Positions 40,083-46,971 of a stretch of DNA of 64,000 nucleotides are shown in pieces; within the stretch, counting starts at the first letter, position 1, and each line of letters starts with the position of its first letter. The position numbers and the translations under genes are program-made. The notes beneath the pieces are model-generated. The model did no database searches, was not told the DNA's origin, and saw only the letters and a list, made by a program, of their open reading frames with translations. Source of the DNA: Cryptosporangium arvum DSM 44712 (GTDB lineage: Bacteria; Actinomycetota; Actinomycetes; Mycobacteriales; Cryptosporangiaceae); contig NZ_KK073874.1 of the NCBI RefSeq assembly GCF_000585375.1, positions 9,025,913 to 9,089,912 of the forward strand, in the 5' to 3' direction.

Positions 40083-40823
40083 GTGGAGCGGACTCTGGAC
40101 GGCAAGGTCGCGCTGGTAACCGGCGCGAGTCGCGGTATCGGGTACGAAGTCGCAGCGGGGCTGGGCCGGGAAGGCGCCACGGTCGTGTGCGTCGCCCGCG
40201 ACCCGGAACGCCTCGACGAGGCGGTCTTCAAACTGCGCACGGACGGCATCGACGCGGTCGCGGCCCCGTGCGACCTGGGCCAGCCCGGGTCGGTGGCCCG
40301 GCTGCCGGAGAAGCTCTCCGAGCTCGGAGAGGTCGACCTGCTGGTCAACGGCGCGGGGATCCTGGGCGGGCGCACGTCCAAGACCTTGAAGACGACGTAC
40401 GCCGAGTGGCGCTCGGTGTCCGCGGTGGTACTCGACGCGCCGTTCCTGCTGATCCAGGCGTTCGCACCGGCGATGATGGCTCGCCGGAGCGGCCGTGTCG
40501 TGAACATCTCCGCTGACGAGGGACGCATGACCGGCCCCGGCAACACCGGCGGCGTCGCGCCCTACCGGGTGGCGAAGGCCGGCCTGAACGCGTTGACCCG
40601 CAACTTCGCCTACGAGACCGGGCTCGGCCGCCGAGGTGTCTTCGTCGACGCGGTCGCCCCGGGCCGCAGCCGCACCGACATGGGTGGCCCCGACGCGCCC
40701 CGCTCGGCCGCCGAGGGCGCGGAGACCGTGATCTGGCTCTGCACCCGCCCGGCGGCCCAGCCGGACGGCACCCCGGCTCCGACCGGTCTGCTCTGGCAGG
40801 ACCGCGAGGCGCTGGCCTGGTAG
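40083..40823 (+). CDS. Short-chain dehydrogenase/reductase
   Basis: A 246-residue classical SDR from the GTG at 40083: VALVTGASRGIGYEVAAGLG, LVNGAGILGGRTSKTL (NGAG in place of NNAG), VVNISADEGRM, YRVAKAGLNAL (YxxxK intact) and VDAVAPGRSRTDMGGPDAP. Active site appears complete. Substrate not deducible. A second, degenerate SDR gene follows on the same strand 54 bp downstream, which suggests co-transcription. Confidence 0.88.
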   Translation: MERTLDGKVALVTGASRGIGYEVAAGLGREGATVVCVARDPERLDEAVFKLRTDGIDAVAAPCDLGQPGSVARLPEKLSELGEVDLLVNGAGILGGRTSKTLKTTYAEWRSVSAVVLDAPFLLIQAFAPAMMARRSGRVVNISADEGRMTGPGNTGGVAPYRVAKAGLNALTRNFAYETGLGRRGVFVDAVAPGRSRTDMGGPDAPRSAAEGAETVIWLCTRPAAQPDGTPAPTGLLWQDREALAW

Positions 40824-40877
40824 GCACATTGAAGTGCCCTCTGCCGCGCGCGTCCCACCGCGGCGACAGTGGGGCGC

Positions 40878-41588
40878 GTGAAACCAATCCTCATCGTCGG
40901 AGCCGGCCCGGGCCTCGGCCTCTCGATGGCCCGCCGCTTCGGCCGCGACGGCCACCCGGTGGCGCTGATCTCCCGCCGGCCGGACCGTCACGACGCCTAC
41001 GTCTCCTCGCTGCGCGCCGATGGCGTCACCGCGATCGCCGTCGCGGCCGACGTGACCGATCCGGACCGGACCCGGGCCGCGGTGGCCACCGTGACCGACC
41101 GGCTGGGCCCGATCGGCACGCTCTACTACGGCCCCGGCGCCGCTGACCCCACCGCCCACCCGGTGCCGATCGACCAGACCGAACCCCACCACCTGGACGA
41201 GGCGATCCGCGCGCTGGTCCGCCCCGCGGTGGACCTCACCGGCCTGGTGCTGCCCGGCATGCTCGACCACGGCGCCGGAACGCTGCTCTACGTGACCGGC
41301 CTGGGCGCGGTGGTGCCACTCCCGATGCTCGGCGCCCTGGCCCCCGCCTCCGCCGCCCTCCGCACCTACGCGCTGACGTTGAACGCGGCCCTGACCGATA
41401 CCGGGGTCTACGCCGGCACCTTGGTGATCGGCGGCCTGATCGAACGGGGCGACATCCATCGGCACGCGGTGGCAACCTTCGGCCCCGAGGGCCTCCCCAC
41501 CCTGAACCCGGACGAGATCGCCGACTCGGCCGCCGACCTGGCCACCACCCGCAAGACCCCCGAAAAGGTCTTCAACGCGCTGACCTAG
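40878..41588 (+). CDS. SDR-fold protein lacking the catalytic YxxxK
   Basis: A 236-residue Rossmann protein from the GTG at 40878 (KPILIVGAGPGLGLSMARRF); a GTG three codons earlier is possible. The cofactor motif GAGPGLG is altered, and where SDRs carry YxxxK this protein reads LAPASAALRTYAL. NNAG is replaced by YYGPGAAD. It therefore has the fold but not the usual active site; it may bind nucleotide without dehydrogenase activity, or act with the intact SDR just upstream. Such atypical SDRs (NmrA-like or SDR-pseudoenzymes) are seen in actinobacteria. Confidence 0.78.
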   Translation: MKPILIVGAGPGLGLSMARRFGRDGHPVALISRRPDRHDAYVSSLRADGVTAIAVAADVTDPDRTRAAVATVTDRLGPIGTLYYGPGAADPTAHPVPIDQTEPHHLDEAIRALVRPAVDLTGLVLPGMLDHGAGTLLYVTGLGAVVPLPMLGALAPASAALRTYALTLNAALTDTGVYAGTLVIGGLIERGDIHRHAVATFGPEGLPTLNPDEIADSAADLATTRKTPEKVFNALT

Positions 41589-41689
41589 AGCCCCGGTGCC
41601 GCCGTGGGCCCTGACCTGCGGCGCGCGGTGCCCACCGTTGCCCGCGGTAGACCCCCGGGCCCCTCCGCCAAAGTCACGGCGGGGGTCGG

Positions 41690-41908
41690 CTAGATGCGGT
41701 CGGCAGCTGCGAGAACCGAGCCGCGGAGGAGACCGGTAGCGCCGACGACTTCGACTCCCAGCAGGTGGCCGGCGGCGTCGAAGTCGAGCACGACGTCACC
41801 TCGTCCGGGTCGGTCGACGACGACCTGTTCGACGGCCTCCCCGTCCTGGACGTCATCGGCAATCTGGACGTAGGCCGCATCGACTTCCGCGTCGACCGTG
41901 ATTCGCAC
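41690..41908 (-). CDS. DUF2283 family small protein
   Basis: A 72-residue protein from a GTG at 41908: VRITVDAEVDAAYVQIADD, VVDRPGRGDVVLDFDAAGHL, LGVEVVGA. This is the full length and pattern of DUF2283 (D-AYI-, VVLDFD--G-LVGIEI), small beta-rich proteins often found near mobile elements and toxin genes. The frame is open farther upstream but that stretch is integrase remnant on the other strand. Function unknown. It lies beside decayed integrase and tRNA-Gly, so it may be cargo left by an integrated element. Confidence 0.75.
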   Translation of the reverse strand: MRITVDAEVDAAYVQIADDVQDGEAVEQVVVDRPGRGDVVLDFDAAGHLLGVEVVGATGLLRGSVLAAADRI

Positions 41909-41922
41909 ACCGGTAGTCGACC

Positions 41923-42290
41923 ATGAACCGACCTCATCCCGTCCGCCGTCGACCCACCCCCCGCGACCTCCTGGCAAGGATGGGCCACAGCTCCCCGGCC
42001 GAGTGGCCGGCCGATAACGTTGGCAGCCCGTCCCGGTGCGAGCCCCGCTGCCCTCATGGCGCGGTTGGGGCACGACAGCTCCACCGCCGCCATCGTCTAC
42101 CAGCACGCGACGACCAGGCAGATCGCGAGATCGCAAAGGCAATCGCCCAGCACCTAGCCAGCCGCTAAAGCCTCGGCCGACGACGGCGAATCCGCTGCCC
42201 ACGACAACTCAGAAGACCCGGATGACGGCGCCGGGCATCCTCGCCCCAACGAACTAATGGCACGCAAATGGCACGAGGGGTCAGCAGGAC
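41923..42290 (+). pseudogene. Decayed tyrosine-recombinase (phage-type integrase) C-terminal fragments
   Basis: No intact gene occupies this stretch. On the plus strand RDLLARMGHSS (about 41970-42000) and SPAALMARLGHDSSTAAIV-YQHAT (about 42040-42110) are two copies of the integrase box that carries the GH motif and the catalytic tyrosine. The second runs on in another frame as DDQADREIAKAIAQHLASR, and a third piece in the first frame gives an acidic tail ending NELMARKWHEG (to about 42280), typical of actinobacterial integrases. At least two frame changes and a stop separate the pieces. The reading direction points at the 3' end of tRNA-Gly (42398), a standard integration target. Confidence 0.7.
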
Positions 42291-42397
42291 AGCGAGAGCA
42301 ACCCTCGCACCGTGGGGTTTCCGGGGCTCGGCCCCGGAGCGAAATGGCGAAGGGGCCGAGGTCAGCGCATTCCGCTGACACACGACCCCTACCTCTG

Positions 42398-42468
42398 AGC
42401 GGGTGACGAGAATCGAACTCGCACTGTCAGCTTGGGAAGCTGATGTTCTGCCATTGAACTACACCCGC
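42398..42468 (-). tRNA. tRNA-Gly (anticodon CCC)
   Basis: A complete 71-nt cloverleaf on the minus strand: acceptor GCGGGTG pairs with CACCCGC, the anticodon loop is TTCCCAA between TCAGC and GCTGA (anticodon CCC, reading GGG), and the T arm is GCGAG-TTCGATT-CTCGT. The discriminator base is T, and CCA is not encoded. Integrase remnants lie beyond its 3' end. A tRNA-Gly next to dcd is also known in mycobacteria. Confidence 0.95.
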
Positions 42469-42594
42469 AGCGACAGCTACCTTACCGCCTTCTCTCCCCG
42501 TCGACACGGTGCCCCCGCACTACCCACGAATCTCCATTGTGCTCGAACTCCTGCAACGATGTAATCACTGCAACACATCACGGGAAGAAGCACG

Positions 42595-43719
42595 ATGGAA
42601 CGCACGTACTGGCGCCGCGCCGCGATCCGACGCGACGAAGAGGACGGGTTACACCGCCCCGTCGGCTGGCTGGAACTCTTCTTCGATCTCGTCTTCGTCG
42701 TCGTCATCGGCATCCTGGCCGAGGATCTCGCGCATGACCCGCACCATCTCGCGGGCTTCGCGCTGCAGTTCGCGGCCGTGTTCTGGGTCTGGAACGCGTT
42801 CACCTACTACACCGAGCGCTTCGAGACCGATGGCCTGGAGAACCGCTTCTTCACGTTCCTGGCGCTGCTCACGGTCGCGGGTCTGGCGATCTGGGCCCCG
42901 CACGGCGTCGATGCCGGGTTCGCCGGCGCCTACCTGGCCGCGCGCGGGCTGAACATCGCGCTCTGGCTCCGCGCCGCCCTGCACGAGCGCTCGTTCCGGC
43001 CGATCGCGCTGCGGTTCGCCGTCGGATACCTGCTCGCGACCGGGCTGATCGTCGCGAGCCTGACCACGGACAACGACGCGCTCTTCGCCGCGGCGGTGCT
43101 CGTCGAGATCGTCACGCCGGCGTTCACCACCAAGCAGCAGAGTGTCCTGCCGCCGCTGAGCCGCTCCAAATGGCCGGAGCGGTTCGGGCTGTTCACGATG
43201 ATCGTCCTCGGCGAAGCGGTCGTCGGAGTGATCCACGGGCTCGACGAAGCCGAGAAGAATTTGACCGCGGGCGCGCTCGGCCTGGCGATCTGCTTCGCGT
43301 TCTGGTGGCTCTACTTTGATTTCGTGGCTCGCCGCCCGGCCCGCCAGGCGATCGCCACCGCGCTGGGCTGGGTCTACCTGCATCTGCTGGCGCTGCTCGC
43401 GATCACGGTGGCCGGCGCGATGATCACCGTTGCCCTCACCGGGCACGACGTTCCCGGCCTGCTGTTCGTCGGCGTCGGTGCGGCGCTGGCGACGATCGGT
43501 GTCCTGGAGTTGACGCTCGAGCGCGACCCGGACGAGCCGACCCACCCGGTGCTGAGCCCGGCGCTGAAGATCGGGCTCGGTGCCGCGTTGGCCGCCGTGG
43601 CTCTGCTGCCGGTGCACTGGGAAGCGACAGCGGCGTTGCTGACGTGTCTGGCCGTGCTCACGGTGCCGGCCGCGTACGGCGCCCACGTCTGGTACCGGCG
43701 GGCCGCGCCGCCCCGATAG
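42595..43719 (+). CDS. LtrA family membrane protein, second copy
   Basis: A 374-residue polytopic protein with the LtrA signature VGWLELFFDLVFVVVIGIL, FALQFAAVFWVWNAFTYYTE and FTMIVLGEAVVGVIHGL, and about ten membrane helices. It is a distant paralogue of the gene at 5538-6656. GGGAAGAAG precedes the ATG. The upstream region has CTGCAAC direct repeats (42551-42557 and 42568-42574) and GATGT...ACATC arms, possibly an operator. It lies between tRNA-Gly and dcd. Confidence 0.85.
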   Translation: MERTYWRRAAIRRDEEDGLHRPVGWLELFFDLVFVVVIGILAEDLAHDPHHLAGFALQFAAVFWVWNAFTYYTERFETDGLENRFFTFLALLTVAGLAIWAPHGVDAGFAGAYLAARGLNIALWLRAALHERSFRPIALRFAVGYLLATGLIVASLTTDNDALFAAAVLVEIVTPAFTTKQQSVLPPLSRSKWPERFGLFTMIVLGEAVVGVIHGLDEAEKNLTAGALGLAICFAFWWLYFDFVARRPARQAIATALGWVYLHLLALLAITVAGAMITVALTGHDVPGLLFVGVGAALATIGVLELTLERDPDEPTHPVLSPALKIGLGAALAAVALLPVHWEATAALLTCLAVLTVPAAYGAHVWYRRAAPPR

Positions 43720-43726
43720 CGGTCGA

Positions 43727-43732
43727 TAGGGT
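43727..43732 (+). promoter_or_regulatory. -10 box of a leaderless dcd transcript
   Basis: TAGGGT ends 6 nt before the ATG at 43739 and no Shine-Dalgarno sequence is present. Confidence 0.5.
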
Positions 43733-43738
43733 GCGAGC

Positions 43739-44320
43739 ATGCTGCTCTCCGACCGCGACCTCCGCGCCGAGATCGACGCCGGCCGGCTGGGCCTCGAACC
43801 GTACGAACCCGAGCTCGTCCAACCCTCGAGCGTCGACGTCCGGCTCGACCGGTGGTTCCGGGTCTTCCGCAACATGCAGTACACCCACATCGACCCGTCC
43901 GAGCAGCAGGACGATCTCACCGAACTGGTCGAGACGCCCGACAAGAGCCCGTTCGTCCTCCACCCTGGCGAGTTCGTCCTCGGCTCGACGTTCGAGCTCG
44001 TCACGCTCCCCGATGACCTCGCCGGCCGCCTCGAGGGCAAATCCAGCCTCGGTCGTCTGGGCCTGCTGACGCACTCCACCGCGGGGTTCATCGACCCGGG
44101 TTTCTCCGGTCACGTGACGCTGGAGCTCTCCAACGTCGCGAACCTGCCGATCACGCTCTGGCCGGGCATGAAGATCGGGCAGCTGTGCCTGTTCCGACTC
44201 TCCAGCCCGGCCACCGAGCCCTACGGCTCAGCCGTCTTCGGCTCCCGCTACCAGGGTCAACGCGGCCCCACGCCGTCCCGCTCGTGGAAGAACTTCCGCA
44301 CCTGGTCTACAGAACGCTAG
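43739..44320 (+). CDS. dcd: dCTP deaminase, probably bifunctional (dUMP-forming)
   Basis: A 193-residue trimeric nucleotide enzyme. Visible elements: [75 protein letters not shown] with the catalytic Glu in the following VTLELSN, and [14 protein letters not shown] at the C-terminus. The mycobacterial enzyme of this type converts dCTP directly to dUMP; the [11 protein letters not shown] stretch is shared, so the same is likely. It appears leaderless. It overlaps the convergent CNNM-like gene by 14 bp. Confidence 0.95.
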   Translation: MLLSDRDLRAEIDAGRLGLEPYEPELVQPSSVDVRLDRWFRVFRNMQYTHIDPSEQQDDLTELVETPDKSPFVLHPGEFVLGSTFELVTLPDDLAGRLEGKSSLGRLGLLTHSTAGFIDPGFSGHVTLELSNVANLPITLWPGMKIGQLCLFRLSSPATEPYGSAVFGSRYQGQRGPTPSRSWKNFRTWSTER

Positions 44321-45335
44321 GGGCCTCACCGAAAACGGCGTGCAGAACGTCGTCCAGGGTCACCACCCCCACCGGGGTCACCCCGTCGGTCACCAGCACG
44401 AAGTGCACCCGCTCCCGCCGCATCAGCACCAGCAGGTCGGCGAGCGTCATCGACGGCGGCACTGCTTTCAGCGTCCGGATGATCGACGGGGCCAGCGGCG
44501 CCCGCCGCTCGGCACCGCTCATCCCGAGCACGTCTTTGACGTGCACGAATCCGACGATCTCCAGCGAGGACCGGTCGACCACCGGGAACCGTGACCGGCG
44601 CACACGCGTGGCGAGCACCTCCAGCGCGGCCGGGCTGATCTCCTCGTTGACGGTGTCGACCTGCGGCCACGGCACCGCCACCGTGCCCGCGGTCTTCTCG
44701 GCGAGCGAGAGCGCACCGGTGATGCGCCGGTGGTCCTCGGCGTCGAGCAGGCCCTCGGTGCGTGACTCGGCCACGAGGCTGGCCAGCTCGTCCGCCGTGT
44801 AGACCGTCTTCACCGCGTCTTGCGACTCGATCCCGAGCAACCCGAGCAGCGTCCGCGACACCCACTTCAGCGCGACCAGGATCGGCTTCGTGGCCTGCGC
44901 GAACCACAGCATCGGCGCGCCGAGCCACATCACGGCCTTCTCCGGGCCGGCCAGCGCGATGTTCTTCGGCACCATCTCGCCGAGCACCGTGTGCAGGAAC
45001 ACCACGATCGCCAGCGCGAGCACGAACGCGATCGGGTGCAGCAGATCGTCGGACACCCCGAGCGATCCGAACGGCGCTTCGAGCAGGTGCGCGAGCGTCG
45101 GCTCGGCGATCGCACCGAGCCCCAGCGAGCAGATCGTGATCCCGAGCTGCGCGCCCGCGATCATCAGCGGGATCTGCCCCATCGCCTTCAACGCCGCTGC
45201 CGCGCGCCGCGAGCCCAGCGCCGCGAGCGGCTCCAACTGCGTCCGCCGCGACGCGATGAGCGCGAACTCGCCGCCCACAAAAAACGCGTTCCCGAGCAGC
45301 AGCAGGAACGTCACGACCAGATTGAGCGTGTTCAC
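44307..45335 (-). CDS. CNNM/CorC-type transporter protein (DUF21 plus CBS pair), short form
   Basis: A 342-residue membrane protein: DUF21 domain with three to four helices ([57 protein letters not shown]), then a CBS pair ([20 protein letters not shown] and [20 protein letters not shown]). It lacks the C-terminal CorC_HlyC domain that its upstream neighbour has. Family members have been linked to Mg2+/Co2+ handling. The GTG at 45335 overlaps the neighbour's stop as GTGA, so the two are translationally coupled and may form a heteromer. Confidence 0.88.
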   Translation of the reverse strand: MNTLNLVVTFLLLLGNAFFVGGEFALIASRRTQLEPLAALGSRRAAAALKAMGQIPLMIAGAQLGITICSLGLGAIAEPTLAHLLEAPFGSLGVSDDLLHPIAFVLALAIVVFLHTVLGEMVPKNIALAGPEKAVMWLGAPMLWFAQATKPILVALKWVSRTLLGLLGIESQDAVKTVYTADELASLVAESRTEGLLDAEDHRRITGALSLAEKTAGTVAVPWPQVDTVNEEISPAALEVLATRVRRSRFPVVDRSSLEIVGFVHVKDVLGMSGAERRAPLAPSIIRTLKAVPPSMTLADLLVLMRRERVHFVLVTDGVTPVGVVTLDDVLHAVFGEAPSVL

Positions 45336-46756
45336 TGCGCCTTCCCCCGCGAACCAGACAAAGACTTCTCTTCCGACGCCGCCGAGCCGGGCACCGCACG
45401 TGAGGTGCCCTCTCCGCGCTCGCCGCTCGCGGTGGCGGCTTCGCCGCCCGCGGCGTCGGAGGCAGCACGCACCGCGGAATCGGCTTCGGCGCGAGCGGCC
45501 CGCCGCTCCTCGAGCCAGTCCGGCGACGGCCGGACCTTCACCTGTTCGATGCGGTGCCGCTCGACCGACGTGACGACGAACGTCCAGCCGTTGTACTCGG
45601 CGCGCTCGCCTTCGACCGGGATGTGCCCCAGCTGGGACATCACGAACCCGGCAAGCGTCTCGTACGGGCCGTCTGGCAACCGGAACCCGGTCTGCTCGGC
45701 CAGCTCGTCCTCACGCAGCACGCCCGGCACCAAAACGGCCTGGTCCGCGTCCGGCGCGGTGATCCGCGGGGTGTCCAGGCCGGTGGGCGGGTCGTACTCG
45801 TCGTCGATCTCGCCGACCAGCTCCTCCACCAGGTCCTCGGTGGTGACGATGCCGTCGGTGCCGCCGTACTCGTCGACGACGATCGCGATCTCGGCGTTCC
45901 CGGCGCGCAGCGCGGCCAGTACCGCGTCGAGGTCGAGGCTCTCCGGCACCAGTACGGGATCGCGGGCGATCGACCGGGCCAGCGTGTCGCTCCGGCGCTG
46001 CGCGGGAACGCTCAGCGCGTCGATCACCCCGATGACGCCGACCACCTGGTCGAGCGTGTCGATGTAGATCGGGAAGCGGGTGTGCCCGGACTCGGTGGCC
46101 AGCGCGAGCAGGTCCTCGACCGTCGCGGTGGCCTCCAGCCCGACGACGTCGACGCGGGGCGTCATCGCCTCGGCCGCGCGCTTGTCGCCGAAGCGGATCG
46201 TGCGCTGCAGCAGCGTCGCGGTCTCGGTGGGCAGCGCGCCGGCGCGGGCCGAGATCGCCGCGAGCAGCCCGAGTTCCTCGGGCGAACGGGCGCTGGCCAG
46301 CTCCTCCTGCGGCTCGATGCCCAGGCGCCGGACGATGACGTTCGCGGTGCCGTTGAGCAGCGCGATGATCGGCCGGAGGATGATCGAGAACACCCGGAGC
46401 GGCCCGGCGGTCCAGAGCGCGAGGCCACGCGGGCGGGCCAGTGCGGCGTTCTTCGGCACCAGCTCGCCGAACAGCATCGAGATCAGCGTGGCGATGACGA
46501 GCGCCAACGCCACCGCGATACCGTCCGCGACCTCGTCGCTGCCCGGGATCACCGGCTCGATCAGCTCGGCGATGGCCGGCTCGGCGAGGTAACCGGTGAG
46601 CAGCGCGCTGAGCGTGATGCCCAGCTGCGCTCCGGAGAGCTGGAACGAGAGCGAGTGCAGGGCCGTGGAAAGCCGTTTGGCGGACCGATCACCCGCGGCG
46701 GCCTGTTCCGAGATGCTCGCGCGGTCGACGGTGACCAACGAGAACTCCGCGGCCAC
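45332..46756 (-). CDS. CNNM/CorC-type transporter protein, long form
   Basis: At least 474 residues: DUF21 domain (LSFQLSGAQLGITLSALLTG, LFGELVPKNAALARPRG), CBS pair (HTRFPIYIDTLDQVVGVIGV, IAIVVDEYGGTDGIVTTEDL) and a C-terminal CorC_HlyC domain (GFRLPDGPYETLAGFVMSQ). The first ATG/GTG start available, the GTG at 46756, begins in the middle of helix 1 (VAAEFSLVTVDR). Reading upstream in frame gives IDVLIPLIAFVALTAANAFF, the missing half of the helix, beginning at an ATT (46816) with AGAGGTGA before it. An ATT start is therefore possible. The tail is Ala/Glu/Ser-rich. Probably ion transport or sensing. Confidence 0.85.
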   Translation of the reverse strand: MAAEFSLVTVDRASISEQAAAGDRSAKRLSTALHSLSFQLSGAQLGITLSALLTGYLAEPAIAELIEPVIPGSDEVADGIAVALALVIATLISMLFGELVPKNAALARPRGLALWTAGPLRVFSIILRPIIALLNGTANVIVRRLGIEPQEELASARSPEELGLLAAISARAGALPTETATLLQRTIRFGDKRAAEAMTPRVDVVGLEATATVEDLLALATESGHTRFPIYIDTLDQVVGVIGVIDALSVPAQRRSDTLARSIARDPVLVPESLDLDAVLAALRAGNAEIAIVVDEYGGTDGIVTTEDLVEELVGEIDDEYDPPTGLDTPRITAPDADQAVLVPGVLREDELAEQTGFRLPDGPYETLAGFVMSQLGHIPVEGERAEYNGWTFVVTSVERHRIEQVKVRPSPDWLEERRAARAEADSAVRAASDAAGGEAATASGERGEGTSRAVPGSAASEEKSLSGSRGKAQ

Positions 46757-46928
46757 GAAGAACGCGTTCGCAGCCGTCAGCGCAACGAACGCGATCAGCG
46801 GTATTAGAACGTCAATGACCGGTCACCTCTTGGAGGCAACTATGTCGGGGTCTCACGGAAACTAATGGTACGGCTCGATGTCTCGCCGCACCCGTATCAG
46901 GTCTGCCCGACATGTAACGCATATGCGT

Positions 46929-46960
46929 ACGGCGGCCACCCGTATTCGGGTGACCGCCGT
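46929..46960 (-). terminator. Terminator after the Fe-S oxidoreductase gene
   Basis: ACGGCGG-x-CACCCG pairs with CGGGTG-x-CCGCCGT (13 pairs, one mismatch) over a TATT loop, 12 nt past the stop. Confidence 0.75.
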
Positions 46961-46971
46961 CAGTGAAGAAA

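Noticed and set aside
41690-42202. A 170-residue protein extending the DUF2283 frame upstream
   Set aside because: Residues before the GTG at 41908 are antisense to integrase remnants, while the last 72 residues match DUF2283 in full.
44307-46756. Haemolysin
   Set aside because: The 'haemolysin C' label is historical; DUF21 plus CBS plus CorC_HlyC architecture indicates CNNM/CorC-type membrane proteins.
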